Of a DNA stretch of 64,000 nucleotides, positions 9,376 to 18,644 are shown piece by piece. Under the pieces are notes generated by a model, which saw only the letters and a program-made list of their open reading frames with translations, was not told where the DNA came from and made no database searches. Each line of letters opens with the position of its first letter. Position 1 is the first letter of the stretch. Source of the stretch: JAGDZR01 sp049115695 (GTDB taxonomy: Bacteria > Bacteroidota > Bacteroidia > Cytophagales > Cyclobacteriaceae); NCBI GenBank assembly GCA_049115695.1, contig JAGDZR010000011.1, positions 186,001 through 250,000 on the forward strand, in the 5' to 3' direction. The position numbers and the translations under genes are program-made.

Positions 9376-10556
9376 CGATTCGAACAGTACGATATTTCAT
9401 TTTCTTAAGGGACGTACTCATCCTGTCCGTGACCGCCTTTGGGGGGCCTCAGGCACATCTGGCCCTCTTTATGGACATGATGGTTGCAAAGAGAGGTTAT
9501 CTCAATGAGAAAGACCTAATTGAACTTTATGCCCTTTGTCAGATTCTCCCCGGACCTACTTCCACACAGACGATTACCGCACTGGGATTTAAAATCGGAG
9601 GACCTGGGCTGGCGTTTCTAACGTTGCTGGTTTGGATGCTACCTGCAGTGTGTTTTATGACTGCTGCAGCCGTCTCTGTCAATATGCTCAATGATCAGGG
9701 TATTTCGCTTGATTTCCTTCGCTTCGTACAGCCTATCGCTGTGGGAATTGTGGCCTACTCTGCCTATCGGATTGCCAGTAGCGTAGTTTCTACAAAAGAT
9801 GGCTATTTTCTGATGTTGATTTCAGCTATTGCATCCTTCTATTTGCGATCTCCATATGCCTTCCCTGTATTAATTCTTTTGGGAGGTTTTGTTACAGCAT
9901 TCAAATACAAACGGCACGAACGAGAGCCTGACAAACCTACAATAAAGATTAATTGGACCAATTTCATTTTGTGGGGAGTTGTCCTGATTGTTGCTGCAAT
10001 TTTGGGTGGATATTTCCAATCACTCCCCATTAAGATATTTGAGAACTTTTACAGAAATGGTTCCCTTATTTTCGGAGGCGGTCAAGTGCTGGTACCGCTT
10101 CTATTTACTGAGTTTGTCGAGTTCAAACAAATGCTCACCAGCGAAGAATTCATCTCAGGTTACGCCCTGGTCCAGGCAATACCAGGTCCAACCTTTTCCT
10201 TTTCAGCTTATTTGGGTGCGTTGATCATGCGTGATTGGGGAGTCGGTGGTGAGATCATGGGCGGATTTATTGCGGCCTTCGGGATTTTTCTTCCTGGTAC
10301 TTTCCTGATCTTTTTTGTCAGTAGATTTTGGGAAGATGTTAAGAAATATCGGGTTGTAAAAGCCAGCCTAGAAGGCATTACAGCAGTGAGCTCAGGCATG
10401 GTAATAGCAGCAACCTTCTTTCTGATCGAACCAATAGAGCTTACGTTTATTAATTATGCCTTGATGTTTGGCACGGCATGTCTGCTCTTTTTTACAAAAA
10501 TCCGCATGCCCTACATTATCATAGCCGGGCTGATATTTGGACTGATTATAAAATAA
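9372..10556 (+). CDS. chrA: Chromate transporter, two-CHR-domain ChrA family
   Basis: A 394-residue membrane protein with two copies of the CHR domain. The first carries AFGGPQAHLALF near residues 17-28 and ILPGPTSTQ near residues 58-66. The second carries IFGGGQVLVPLL and AIPGPTFSFSAYLGA about 200 residues later. About ten hydrophobic segments are evident. The family exports chromate or transports sulfate-like anions; the true substrate here is unproven. The start is a TTG at 9372 overlapping the stop of the oxygenase (TTGA). The next in-frame Met would cut into the first CHR motif, so TTG is preferred. Confidence 0.85.
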   Translation: MTIRTVRYFIFLRDVLILSVTAFGGPQAHLALFMDMMVAKRGYLNEKDLIELYALCQILPGPTSTQTITALGFKIGGPGLAFLTLLVWMLPAVCFMTAAAVSVNMLNDQGISLDFLRFVQPIAVGIVAYSAYRIASSVVSTKDGYFLMLISAIASFYLRSPYAFPVLILLGGFVTAFKYKRHEREPDKPTIKINWTNFILWGVVLIVAAILGGYFQSLPIKIFENFYRNGSLIFGGGQVLVPLLFTEFVEFKQMLTSEEFISGYALVQAIPGPTFSFSAYLGALIMRDWGVGGEIMGGFIAAFGIFLPGTFLIFFVSRFWEDVKKYRVVKASLEGITAVSSGMVIAATFFLIEPIELTFINYALMFGTACLLFFTKIRMPYIIIAGLIFGLIIK

Positions 10557-10558
10557 AA

Positions 10559-10580
10559 AAGGAGACCAATTGATCTCCTT
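10559..10580. terminator. Hairpin between convergent chrA and ompH genes
   Basis: The arms AAGGAGA (10559-10565) and TCTCCTT (10574-10580) form a perfect 7-bp stem with an 8-nt loop. It is preceded by an A-run, so it reads as a stem plus U-run for leftward transcripts as well as a hairpin for rightward ones. A second weaker inverted repeat (CTTAA/TTAAG, 10581-10600) follows. The position between two convergent genes fits a shared terminator. Confidence 0.6.
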
Positions 10581-10605
10581 CTTAAGTATTCTCTTTTAAG
10601 AAAAA

Positions 10606-11136
10606 TTAATTTCCTGTTGGAGGATTTACCCCTAATTTTTTCAAAACAAGATCCGAAATATCATACTCCTCACTTGCATAAAGCAACACATCCAAGCCCG
10701 TGGTACCAGAGCTTAACACATGCGTATAGCCATTTTCTTCAGCTACTTGCTGGATCGCTGTTCCGATTTTTTCAACGGCTGGTTCCAACAACTGATTTCT
10801 CTTGTTCATAAGAGAATTCTCAGCTTCCTGCTGGAATGTCTGCAACGACTCCTGCATAGCCTGGATCTCTCTTTGCTTATCACTTCTGATTAGCTCTGAG
10901 TAACTAGCTTCGTTTGCCTGATACTCACCAACCTTCGCTTGCAATTCCTGGTATTTGGCCTGTAACGAATTCTGTAGCTGTGATTCATAAGATCTCAACT
11001 CTGACTCAATGCCTTTCGCTTCAGGAAGCAGAGAGAGTAAGTACTCAGCATTCGTGTAGCCAATTTTCATATTTTGTGCCTGCACTAAACCAGTAGCCAG
11101 TAGCATCATTGCACAAACAAAAAACTTGATTTTCAT
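10606..11136 (-). CDS. OmpH/Skp-family periplasmic chaperone (first copy)
   Basis: A 176-residue protein with a clear signal peptide (about residues 1-20, ending VQAQ). A Skp-like body follows: a short strand region (MKIGYTNAEYLLSLLPEAKG), a long charged coiled coil (about residues 40-115) and a C-terminal strand-helix (YTHVLSSGTTGLDVLLY). Skp-type proteins hold unfolded outer-membrane barrel proteins in the periplasm and pass them to BamA. It lies 15 bp downstream of a second OmpH gene and close to bamA on the same strand, which supports that role. Confidence 0.9.
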   Translation of the reverse strand: MKIKFFVCAMMLLATGLVQAQNMKIGYTNAEYLLSLLPEAKGIESELRSYESQLQNSLQAKYQELQAKVGEYQANEASYSELIRSDKQREIQAMQESLQTFQQEAENSLMNKRNQLLEPAVEKIGTAIQQVAEENGYTHVLSSGTTGLDVLLYASEEYDISDLVLKKLGVNPPTGN

Positions 11137-11151
11137 GATTATATGTATTAA

Positions 11152-11679
11152 TTAATTCGCTGTTTTTACTTCAACTAGCCCCAGTTCTTCCAACACATAA
11201 TCCGTGTAGTCATGAATAGGGTCCGTATAAATCATTACCAGTTCTCCAGACTTGTCAAACACAATCTGTAACCGGTTATTCTTGGCAACTTTTTCTACAG
11301 CCTGAAATACCTGGTCCTGAACGGGTCTTATTAATTCTTTCTTTTTCAAGAAATACAATCCTTCAAAACCGAAAACTGACTTTTGAAAGTCCTTCAACTC
11401 TGTCATTTTCCGATTGATCTCGTACTGACGATCTTCTTTCATGTCCACTGTAAGCAAAATCTCTTCTGCCTTGAGTGCCGCTTCCAGCCGATCAATTTCC
11501 TTGTATTTCTCTTGGATCTCTGCCTCCCAGCCTTTTGCCAGGTTGTTTATTTCGCTTTGTGCCTGAGCATACTCGGGCACTTTTCCGAGTATATAGTTCA
11601 TGTCCACATACCCAAACTTTTGCGCAAAAGTAGGGATCGTACAGACAATGCAAAGGAGTAATAGCGATATTCGTGCCAT
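11152..11679 (-). CDS. OmpH/Skp-family periplasmic chaperone (second copy)
   Basis: The start is set at the ATG at 11679, giving MARISLLLLCIVCTIPTFAQ, a textbook signal peptide. The frame extends further upstream, but only inside bamA. The 175-residue protein shows KFGYVDMNYILGKVPEY, a coiled-coil middle and a C-terminal segment (IVFDKSGELVMIYTDPIHDYT). It begins 1 bp after the bamA stop, so it is almost certainly translated from the same message. It is a diverged paralogue of the next gene downstream and presumably also a barrel chaperone; some Skp family members form mixed oligomers, so the two may work together. Confidence 0.9.
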   Translation of the reverse strand: MARISLLLLCIVCTIPTFAQKFGYVDMNYILGKVPEYAQAQSEINNLAKGWEAEIQEKYKEIDRLEAALKAEEILLTVDMKEDRQYEINRKMTELKDFQKSVFGFEGLYFLKKKELIRPVQDQVFQAVEKVAKNNRLQIVFDKSGELVMIYTDPIHDYTDYVLEELGLVEVKTAN

Positions 11680-11680
11680 T

Positions 11681-14365
11681 TTATCGGATTTGTTGACCAA
11701 TAGAGAAGTGAAACTGTACTCGCTCCTGATTGTTGTCCCATGGAATATCGTCGAATCCATATCCAAAGTCCAATCCTAACAAACCAAAAGCAGGCATGAA
11801 TATTCTAACGCCAAAGCCAGCCGATCGGTATACATCGTATGGATTAAACTTGGTGAAGTCATTCCAGGTATTGCCCGCTTCCAGAAAAGTCAGTGCATAA
11901 ATGGTCGCTGACGGCTGAAGAGAAATTGGATATCTCAACTCCATAACATATTTCGTAAACACCGTGCCCCCCAATATACCTCGTTCACTATCGTATGGTG
12001 TTATTGAAGTATTTCTATTACTGAACGTGCTTGCATCCGGATATCCTCTCAATCCTACAATATCATTGCCTAGCACAAAGTTTCCTTGTCCGGTAAGTCC
12101 TGATCCCCCAACAATAAATCTCTCAAATGGCCCAACAGGCGCTTTAGCAGAATAGGTGTTGATGAATCCAAAGTGAATTCTAGGTGCTAGTACCAGTTTA
12201 TCTACAATGTTGAGATAGTACTTGGCATCAAAATTCCATTTGTGATATTCCAGCCACTTGTACAAATCCTTGTCCGAAACAGTTTCATAGTCAATACTAT
12301 TCATCAGTGAGTAAGGTGGAGTCATATTGACACTCAATGACAAATCAGAGCCTCTTCTTGGATACATTGGGTTGTCAGATGATCGTCGGGCTATGGTTGT
12401 GTTGAGTAATACGCCATTTGACACACCATCAGTGAAACTGCCCCCCATCTGAGTGTAATTGCTCAACGAATATTGCTGGAATGTTAGGGAGTTAGAAACC
12501 ACGAAGAAATCATCCGGCCATGCCGCGCGTCTACCGAGTGATAAAGTAAGTGATGACATTTTCATAGAGCCTGTGAAACTTTGAAAGTCAAACCTTCTTG
12601 AAAAGTCTCGTTGACGAATAATCGACTGATTGGCACTGATGCCAAAATTGTTTGGCTTGCGTCCACCCAACCATGGTTCAGAGAAACTTAATGACAAACT
12701 CTGATATGCTGGTCCATTTGCCTGCATTCTAATACTCAAGCGCTGACCATCACCTGTCGGAGGGAAACTCTTCAGTCCAAGTGCCTCCTTGACAGAGAAA
12801 TTGTTGAAGCTCACACCTAGGGTACCTATGAATCCATAAAGACCACCCCAACCACCAGATAGCTCGATCTGATCACTAGGTTGCTCTTCAAGTTGCCATT
12901 CGATGTTCACCTTTTCGGTGGCCATATTCGGTACCACGTTTGGAGTCACCGTCTCCGGGTTGAAATAACCTAGCTGCGAAAGCTCTCGCTGAGTTCTGAT
13001 AAGTTCTGAACGATTGAACTTTTGACCTGGGATTGTACGAAGTTCGCGCATCACCACATGATCATTGGTCTTTTCGTTTCCACTCACGGTCACTTTATCG
13101 ATTGTGGCCTGAGGCCCTTCCTGAATACGCATTTCCACATCTATGGAATCGTCTTCAACTCTAATTTCCACAGGGTTCACATTGAAGAATAAGTAACCAT
13201 TGTCCATGTACAATGAACTAATATCGATTCCGGTTGGGTCATAATTCAATTTCGTTTGGATCAGCTCCATATCATAGACATCTCCTCTCTTAATGGCCAG
13301 CACGGTCTCGAGCGTTTCATTGTCATGAACAAAGTTTCCAACCCAGTCGATATCTCTGAAGTAATATCTATTGCCTTCGAAAATACCAATCTCAATGTTC
13401 AGGCTATTTGCATCTGCCAAGAATGTCGTGTCATAAGTCACCAATGCATCACGGTACCCTTTTGAATTCATGAAGGCGATCAGCAGGTCTTTGTCATTTT
13501 TAAACTCCGTTGAAACAAATTTTGCAGGTTTGAAGATGTTCACAACTGCCTCTTTAGAAAGCTTGTCTATGAACTCATCCGCAGTAGATGTATCCTTGTG
13601 TGTCAAGAAATGCGCTGTGTTGATCGGATTCAACATTTTAATAGAAGTTGCCAAAATTCTCGATGGCAATGTGAACCGATGACGCTCTCCTGTTTTCTTT
13701 AGCTTGCCCCTCAACTTTGCCTCGCTGAAGTTCTCATTGCCGACGAAAATAATGTCCTCAATTTTCACTTTTTTGCCCTTCTCCACCTTGATCAGCAATG
13801 TTGCGCTATTTCGAATTACGGTATCCGACTTCTGCATCACTTTTACCTGAGCATTTAAAAATCCTTTTCCCTCAAAAAATCTTTTAACACTTAATTCGGT
13901 ATTCTTGATCAGAACATCGGTAATCACTTTTCCTCTTACCAACTCAATGTCATCTTCAAGTTCAGTTCGATGACTTTTGTTGACTCCCTCGAACTCATAT
14001 GCCATGAGTCGCGGACGTTCAACGAGATTAATGGTCAACCAAATCTGATTGCCTTCAATCTTAGAAGCTGTAATTGAGATATTTCCGATGATGCCTTGTT
14101 TCCACAATTTCTTGATCGCATCTGAAATCTCATCTCCAGGTATCTTAATCTTATCACCAACCTTCAACCCAGAAAGGGAAATCAAAGCATTATTGTCCAA
14201 AAACTGAACCCCTTTTACTTCGATATCAGCAATTTCAAATTCCCTGGGACTAGAATAGTTAAGCTCCATTTCATTTGAGTTACTTCTTCTCTGTCCAAAA
14301 ACCAACTGAGCTTCAACAGATGACCCAAGTAATAATATTGATATGATAAATAGTAAATATCTCAT
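11681..14365 (-). CDS. bamA: Outer-membrane protein assembly factor BamA
   Basis: An 894-residue Omp85 protein with a signal peptide (about residues 1-19). A series of POTRA domains follows, starting with EIADIEVKGVQFLDNNALISLSG; a later one reads KVTVSGNEKTNDHVVMRELRT. A C-terminal 16-strand barrel is indicated by alternating aromatic strands. The loop-6 signature appears as GLRGYPD near residues 770-776, the Bacteroidota form of VRGF/Y. It inserts beta-barrel proteins into the outer membrane. The ATG overlaps the stop of uppS by 4 bp and two OmpH chaperone genes follow directly. Confidence 0.96.
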   Translation of the reverse strand: MRYLLFIISILLLGSSVEAQLVFGQRRSNSNEMELNYSSPREFEIADIEVKGVQFLDNNALISLSGLKVGDKIKIPGDEISDAIKKLWKQGIIGNISITASKIEGNQIWLTINLVERPRLMAYEFEGVNKSHRTELEDDIELVRGKVITDVLIKNTELSVKRFFEGKGFLNAQVKVMQKSDTVIRNSATLLIKVEKGKKVKIEDIIFVGNENFSEAKLRGKLKKTGERHRFTLPSRILATSIKMLNPINTAHFLTHKDTSTADEFIDKLSKEAVVNIFKPAKFVSTEFKNDKDLLIAFMNSKGYRDALVTYDTTFLADANSLNIEIGIFEGNRYYFRDIDWVGNFVHDNETLETVLAIKRGDVYDMELIQTKLNYDPTGIDISSLYMDNGYLFFNVNPVEIRVEDDSIDVEMRIQEGPQATIDKVTVSGNEKTNDHVVMRELRTIPGQKFNRSELIRTQRELSQLGYFNPETVTPNVVPNMATEKVNIEWQLEEQPSDQIELSGGWGGLYGFIGTLGVSFNNFSVKEALGLKSFPPTGDGQRLSIRMQANGPAYQSLSLSFSEPWLGGRKPNNFGISANQSIIRQRDFSRRFDFQSFTGSMKMSSLTLSLGRRAAWPDDFFVVSNSLTFQQYSLSNYTQMGGSFTDGVSNGVLLNTTIARRSSDNPMYPRRGSDLSLSVNMTPPYSLMNSIDYETVSDKDLYKWLEYHKWNFDAKYYLNIVDKLVLAPRIHFGFINTYSAKAPVGPFERFIVGGSGLTGQGNFVLGNDIVGLRGYPDASTFSNRNTSITPYDSERGILGGTVFTKYVMELRYPISLQPSATIYALTFLEAGNTWNDFTKFNPYDVYRSAGFGVRIFMPAFGLLGLDFGYGFDDIPWDNNQERVQFHFSIGQQIR

Positions 14366-15099
14366 GAAGCCAACTGTTCACTTGTTTTTCCAAATCTTCT
14401 TTCTCTTGAGGCATACACCTCTAGCGCTTCTTGCATATGTTCTTTTCTAAAATCAGGCCACAACACTTCTGTAAAAAACAATTCAGTGTAGGCCGTTTGC
14501 CAAAGGAGAAAATTGCTTATCCTCATTTCTCCGCTCGTTCGTATTAACAATTCAGGGTCGGGAATACCTGATGTTGAAAGGTGTTGATCGATGAGATTTT
14601 GATCAATTTGATCTGGCAACAATGAACCTGAAGCCACCTCTTCGCCAATTCTCCTCACGGCTTGAGCTATGTCCCATTTCCCACTGTAATTGAGTGCTAA
14701 AATCAATCCAAGCCCTGCATTAGTAGCCGTTTGCTCCTTGGCAGATGCCAGATTTTCCTGTGCTGCTTTTGGCAAAAGGCTAGTATCACCAATTGACAAT
14801 AGGCGGACATTGTTTTTCATGAGGGTCGGAAGTTCTTTTTTGATGGTTCCCACGAGCAAAGTCATCAAACCATCCACTTCTGCCTTTGGTCTGGACCAAT
14901 TCTCAGTCGAGAATGCATATAAGGTGAGGTATTCAATTTTATGTTCTGCACAAAACTCCGTCGTTTCCCTGACGGCCTTAATCGCATTTTGATGTCCAAA
15001 AATTCTGGCAGCCCCCTTCTTCTTGGCCCATCGGCCATTTCCGTCCATTATTACCGCTATGTGCTTTGGAGTATTATTTGTCGTACCCGCCTGTGTCAT
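14362..15099 (-). CDS. uppS: Isoprenyl transferase (undecaprenyl diphosphate synthase)
   Basis: A 245-residue cis-prenyltransferase that extends farnesyl diphosphate to undecaprenyl diphosphate, the lipid carrier for peptidoglycan and surface glycans. The signature HIAVIMDGNGRWAKK contains the catalytic Asp19. Further motifs are GHQNAIKAVRE, LTLYAFSTENWSRP and, near the C-terminus, DPELLIRTSGEMRISNFLLW. Length is normal for the family. It overlaps bamA (ATGA). Confidence 0.97.
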   Translation of the reverse strand: MTQAGTTNNTPKHIAVIMDGNGRWAKKKGAARIFGHQNAIKAVRETTEFCAEHKIEYLTLYAFSTENWSRPKAEVDGLMTLLVGTIKKELPTLMKNNVRLLSIGDTSLLPKAAQENLASAKEQTATNAGLGLILALNYSGKWDIAQAVRRIGEEVASGSLLPDQIDQNLIDQHLSTSGIPDPELLIRTSGEMRISNFLLWQTAYTELFFTEVLWPDFRKEHMQEALEVYASRERRFGKTSEQLAS

Positions 15100-15179
15100 G
15101 CCGCCTGATTTTCAAAAGCGTACAAAAATGATACTTTTTTTTGCAAGTAGGCGCAAGAAAACGACCTATTTAACGATTT

Positions 15180-15881
15180 TTAGCGTTTTAGCATCATCTC
15201 GTTCGGAATGTATGGGAATGGGCAAGGAATCTTGTAAAGGATATAGGTGAAATTGAGACCGATATATGAATAGAAATCCTTATTGACAGGATTCCCATAA
15301 TTGTAATCCTTCAAAGAAAGGTCAAGACTTTCGGACACGTTATCTAATTCATCGTAAAAGGTCTTCCGAACACCAAATTCAAATCCGACACTGTACTTTT
15401 TTGCGATGATCTTCACAAAACCAATCCCAAAAGGTATTCCTGCTTGAATGCGACTGTGATTAAGCGTGAAAACATCAATGTTGTTCAATCTTAGAAATGA
15501 CACCCCCGAAAACACATATGGGGACCATTTGACAGGAGATTTTCGTCTTTTATAATCCAGAAAATGATATTCGAACACAGAAGAAAGTTCTACAATACTC
15601 TGTTTAAAACTTGCATTTCTTTCTACCGAAAAAGCATCTATCGGCTTGCTATCTGTGCCCTTGATTGTGCCATACTTCAACCCCCATTTCACACTGATGT
15701 ACTCCGAAAAGTTCATCCTATGATGTCCGGAAATAGCGGGCCCTAGATTACCTAATGGATAGCCCCTGTTAAGATCTCCACTATAGTTGAATCCTCCAAT
15801 GCCCCCTCCAAATTCAAGAAATTGTGCTTGAGTATTGAATCCTCCAACCAAAACGATAAGTATGAAGACGAGTTTTTTCAA
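15180..15881 (-). CDS. DUF6089-like outer-membrane beta-barrel protein
   Basis: A 233-residue exported protein with a signal peptide ending at TQAQ near residue 20. Barrel-type strands follow (FLEFGGGIGGFNYSGDLN, YISVKWGLKYGTIKG, VFEYHFLDY). Proteins of this type (DUF6089) often sit upstream of uppS-bamA in Bacteroidota and are assumed to be small outer-membrane barrels; no biochemical function is established. The start codon appears to be TTG at 15881: the upstream gene's stop lies 2 bp away and no ATG is available, while TTG gives MKKLVFILIVLVGG as the signal core. Confidence 0.78.
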   Translation of the reverse strand: MKKLVFILIVLVGGFNTQAQFLEFGGGIGGFNYSGDLNRGYPLGNLGPAISGHHRMNFSEYISVKWGLKYGTIKGTDSKPIDAFSVERNASFKQSIVELSSVFEYHFLDYKRRKSPVKWSPYVFSGVSFLRLNNIDVFTLNHSRIQAGIPFGIGFVKIIAKKYSVGFEFGVRKTFYDELDNVSESLDLSLKDYNYGNPVNKDFYSYIGLNFTYILYKIPCPFPYIPNEMMLKR

Positions 15882-15883
15882 TT

Positions 15884-17017
15884 CTATCTGAATTTTGCCG
15901 CGCGCTGACGCTTGCCTACTCTAGAACTTTCAGGAATGAGATATACTAGCTTGAACTGCGTGATGAAATACACATCGTTGTTTTCTGGATTACCTCGTTT
16001 GCCGTTAAAATCCCCGGCATTATCTCTGATATCACCACTTACTGTGTAAGAACTTCCGTTAAAATCTAACGCCACTTTCCTAATTGTTTCATCCTGTAGT
16101 TCCGCACTCCTGTCTGACATCATTCTGGCCAGGTCATTGTCACCAAAATGCGATAAACTCACATACTGATCACTGACATCATCAAGATAATCCGTAAAAG
16201 CAAAACGATAACCCATCTCAAAACGTAAATCAAAGTTCGCTGGCAATTTCATTGTCACACCCAAGGCAACAGGAATTTGGAAATTAATTAAGGGGTATGG
16301 ATCAGCAGGTCGCGTTCCACTCCGTGCTTCTATTTCATCCTTTGTACCTGGGTCCAATTGCTGTCCTTCGGTTCCCAACTTTCGCAAATCAACCCATGTG
16401 CCAACCAACGATCCATCTACCAATTCGCCGGTTTGTGCATCCACATCCGACACCAGTCCTTTTGGGGCATGATGATATACCCCAGCACCAACGAATATGT
16501 AACCGTTCAATGGAAGCCTAAATGCAACACTCCCAGTTTGCGGTAAAAAATACATATTGAAACCAACGTTGAACTCCTTGATGTGATTCCTGAAACTAAG
16601 ATTTCTCATGTACCTGCCATAAGCACTCGGGTCCTGTTCACGGTCTGTTGTCCCGGATGAGAAGTCTTCAGCTTTGATCCAACCCCAGTTAAAATTAGCT
16701 CGAAGTGATGCTCCGGGATGAAATCTATGACCAAAAGTAAAACCGAGACCTGGTCTTGTGAAGGAAATGTCAGTAGATGCTGCTCTGTTCACTGGCGCCA
16801 TATCGCCATAGTAATTGAAGGCATTGACCATGATGCCCATGTACTGATGTGCATGGAACTTGCCTGCATTTCGAATGCCTTTGTATTTACCAATAGACTT
16901 ACCTTTCGCTGCTTTTCCCTTATACTTACTGTACTTGCTTTGCGCACAAGTATCATCTACGATAAGTACCCAAAGGAAAAATGTACATGCCAATATGAGT
17001 AGCTGTCTAAGTTTCAT
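15884..17017 (-). CDS. Outer-membrane beta-barrel protein, DUF6089-related
   Basis: A 377-residue protein with a signal peptide (MKLRQLLILACTFFLWVLIV..., cleavage near residue 25). A short Lys/Gly-rich linker (SKYSKYKGKAAKGKSIGKYKG) comes next. A predicted barrel then starts with YMGIMVNAFNYYGDMAPV and continues with alternating strands (GLGFTFGHRFHPGASLRANFNWGW). It is the first gene of the uppS-bamA-ompH set and is 2 bp from the smaller barrel gene. Its function is unknown. The basic linker after the signal peptide is unusual and might contact peptidoglycan or nucleic acid polyanions, but that is speculation. Confidence 0.78.
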   Translation of the reverse strand: MKLRQLLILACTFFLWVLIVDDTCAQSKYSKYKGKAAKGKSIGKYKGIRNAGKFHAHQYMGIMVNAFNYYGDMAPVNRAASTDISFTRPGLGFTFGHRFHPGASLRANFNWGWIKAEDFSSGTTDREQDPSAYGRYMRNLSFRNHIKEFNVGFNMYFLPQTGSVAFRLPLNGYIFVGAGVYHHAPKGLVSDVDAQTGELVDGSLVGTWVDLRKLGTEGQQLDPGTKDEIEARSGTRPADPYPLINFQIPVALGVTMKLPANFDLRFEMGYRFAFTDYLDDVSDQYVSLSHFGDNDLARMMSDRSAELQDETIRKVALDFNGSSYTVSGDIRDNAGDFNGKRGNPENNDVYFITQFKLVYLIPESSRVGKRQRAAKFR

Positions 17018-17036
17018 TTCCTGAAAAATAATAACA

Positions 17037-17065
17037 CAAAACTAATCGGATCATTGTTTGTCAAC
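17037..17065 (-). promoter_or_regulatory. Predicted Bacteroidota promoter for the outer-membrane operon
   Basis: On the minus strand a -7 box TAGTTTTG (17037-17044) matches TAnnTTTG. It is preceded at about 17 bp by TTG (within 17060-17065), close to the expected -33 position. The ATG at 17017 would have a leader of about 13 nt. It separates the barrel-uppS-bamA-ompH set from nadK. Confidence 0.45.
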
Positions 17066-17098
17066 ATTATTAATTCGACTAAACAGGGATAATTACAG

Positions 17099-17977
17099 CT
17101 AATTCCTTCGATCTAGCCCCCAGGAGAGCTTACTTCTAAGCGTTTCGATAAAGTTTACCCCTTCCATTTTAATGATGTTGGCCCTAAAAGGTGCCTTCTT
17201 TAGCTTTAAAAACATCGACTCTTCAGCTGCCTGTGACCTAGAATCCAGTGTGACCAAAAAGTTTGAATTACGACTTTCAACCTCAAATGTAAGCTCGCTG
17301 GCATCTGATACTATTAGCGGTCTAATGTTAAGGTTATGCGGACTAACTGGAGTGATCACAAAATTATTGGTATGGGGCAACAATATGGGCCCCCCACAAC
17401 TCAGTGAATAGCCCGTTGATCCTGTTGGTGTTGCTACCATGAGACCATCGGCCCAATAGGTATTTAAAAATTCTCCATCAAGAAATGTCTTGATCACAAT
17501 CATACTTGAGGTTTCTTTCCGCACAATAGAAAATTCATTGAGCGCGAAATTGATACCATCAAAAAGTGATGAGTTGGACTCGAGATAAAGTAGAGAACGC
17601 TTGTCTTCAACAAAGTTCCCTTTGAAAAGTGAATCCATTGCCTTTCCAATTTGCTCCTTGGACGTTGATGCCAAAAATCCTAGTCTTCCTGTATTAACAC
17701 CAAGAATCGGAATCTCATGTTTTCCCACATGCGTCAATGTCTCCAGAAATGTACCATCTCCGCCAATGCTGATGAATAGATCAAACTGTGCTACATGATC
17801 ATACACTACGTAAGTCGGGAAGTTGTATTTGGAAATCCAGTCGATGTTATTGGTGACCAGAATCTCCGATAAACAGACCTTTGCCCCTTTATCAAGCAGT
17901 GACCGCAACAATTCTTCAATGAATGGAATGGCCTGTGGGTTGAGCTTACGCCCATGTATCGCAATATTTTGCAACAT
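17099..17977 (-). CDS. nadK: NAD kinase
   Basis: A 292-residue kinase that makes NADP from NAD and ATP (or polyphosphate). The hallmark GGDGT motif is present in LFISIGGDGTFLETL. It is followed by ILGVNTGRLGFLAS and the conserved TPTGSTGYSLSCGGP loop. Length is normal. The gene is preceded at a 1-bp distance by a CBS-domain gene, so both are translated from one message. It is the last gene of the yqeY-cvpA-hydrolase-CBS-nadK cluster. Confidence 0.97.
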   Translation of the reverse strand: MLQNIAIHGRKLNPQAIPFIEELLRSLLDKGAKVCLSEILVTNNIDWISKYNFPTYVVYDHVAQFDLFISIGGDGTFLETLTHVGKHEIPILGVNTGRLGFLASTSKEQIGKAMDSLFKGNFVEDKRSLLYLESNSSLFDGINFALNEFSIVRKETSSMIVIKTFLDGEFLNTYWADGLMVATPTGSTGYSLSCGGPILLPHTNNFVITPVSPHNLNIRPLIVSDASELTFEVESRNSNFLVTLDSRSQAAEESMFLKLKKAPFRANIIKMEGVNFIETLRSKLSWGLDRRN

Positions 17978-17978
17978 A

Positions 17979-18644
17979 TCAAATAGTCAGGTACTTCATC
18001 AGACTATCTAAGCGATCCTGGTCTACATCTGAACTTGATTGTTTACTGTAAGATTCCACTACCGTATAACCTCTGGTTTCCAGGGCTGTCTTAAGATGAG
18101 CTGTCTCTTCCAAATTGATCTTAATGGTTAATTTGATTTTGCCCGGCTCTTCAAGATCATTCATGATGTGAGTTGACATCACTCTTGCGTCATTCATCTC
18201 AATGATTCGGCTAATCTCCGAAAGTGAATAATCTCTAAAATCCATGGAAAAAACCAAAATAGCCCCTGGAGAATGGATGGATGTAGAACTCGCAAAAGCC
18301 TCCACGACATCTTCAATGGCAACTACACCTAGGTACTTGTCTTCATCGTCCTTGACCGCCACAATTCGCATTCCTGTGGTATAGGCCTTCTTCATTACCT
18401 CATAAAAGTGTTGCTCTCCGTTGACTATGCATTCAGTACCTGTCAGCTCATAGGCACCAATCGCCTCGGGCTGACTGGGGAAATTGAATATAATATCTTC
18501 AGTTAAAATGCCAAGAAATTTTCCCTGATCCGTCACCGGCAATTCTGATAATCGAAATTCCTCCATCCACTGCCGTGCCTTATCCACATCATCAGTGATT
18601 TTCAGTGGGGGAATCATATAATTGATCAGATCCTTAGCCGTCAT
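17979..18644 (-). CDS. CBS-pair protein with ACT-like C-terminus (AcuB-like)
   Basis: A 221-residue cytoplasmic protein. Two CBS motifs occupy residues 1 to about 125 (LINYMIPPLKITDDVDKARQ; FYEVMKKAYTTGMRIVAV). The C-terminal ~85 residues form a beta-alpha-beta unit (ILVFSMDFRDYSLSEISRII...KIKLTIKINLEE) that looks like an ACT domain. CBS pairs bind adenine nucleotides and ACT domains bind small ligands, so the protein is probably a metabolic sensor. Immediate linkage to nadK suggests, without proof, that it tunes NADP synthesis to energy charge. Its start overlaps the hydrolase gene by 4 bp. Confidence 0.85.
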   Translation of the reverse strand: MTAKDLINYMIPPLKITDDVDKARQWMEEFRLSELPVTDQGKFLGILTEDIIFNFPSQPEAIGAYELTGTECIVNGEQHFYEVMKKAYTTGMRIVAVKDDEDKYLGVVAIEDVVEAFASSTSIHSPGAILVFSMDFRDYSLSEISRIIEMNDARVMSTHIMNDLEEPGKIKLTIKINLEETAHLKTALETRGYTVVESYSKQSSSDVDQDRLDSLMKYLTI

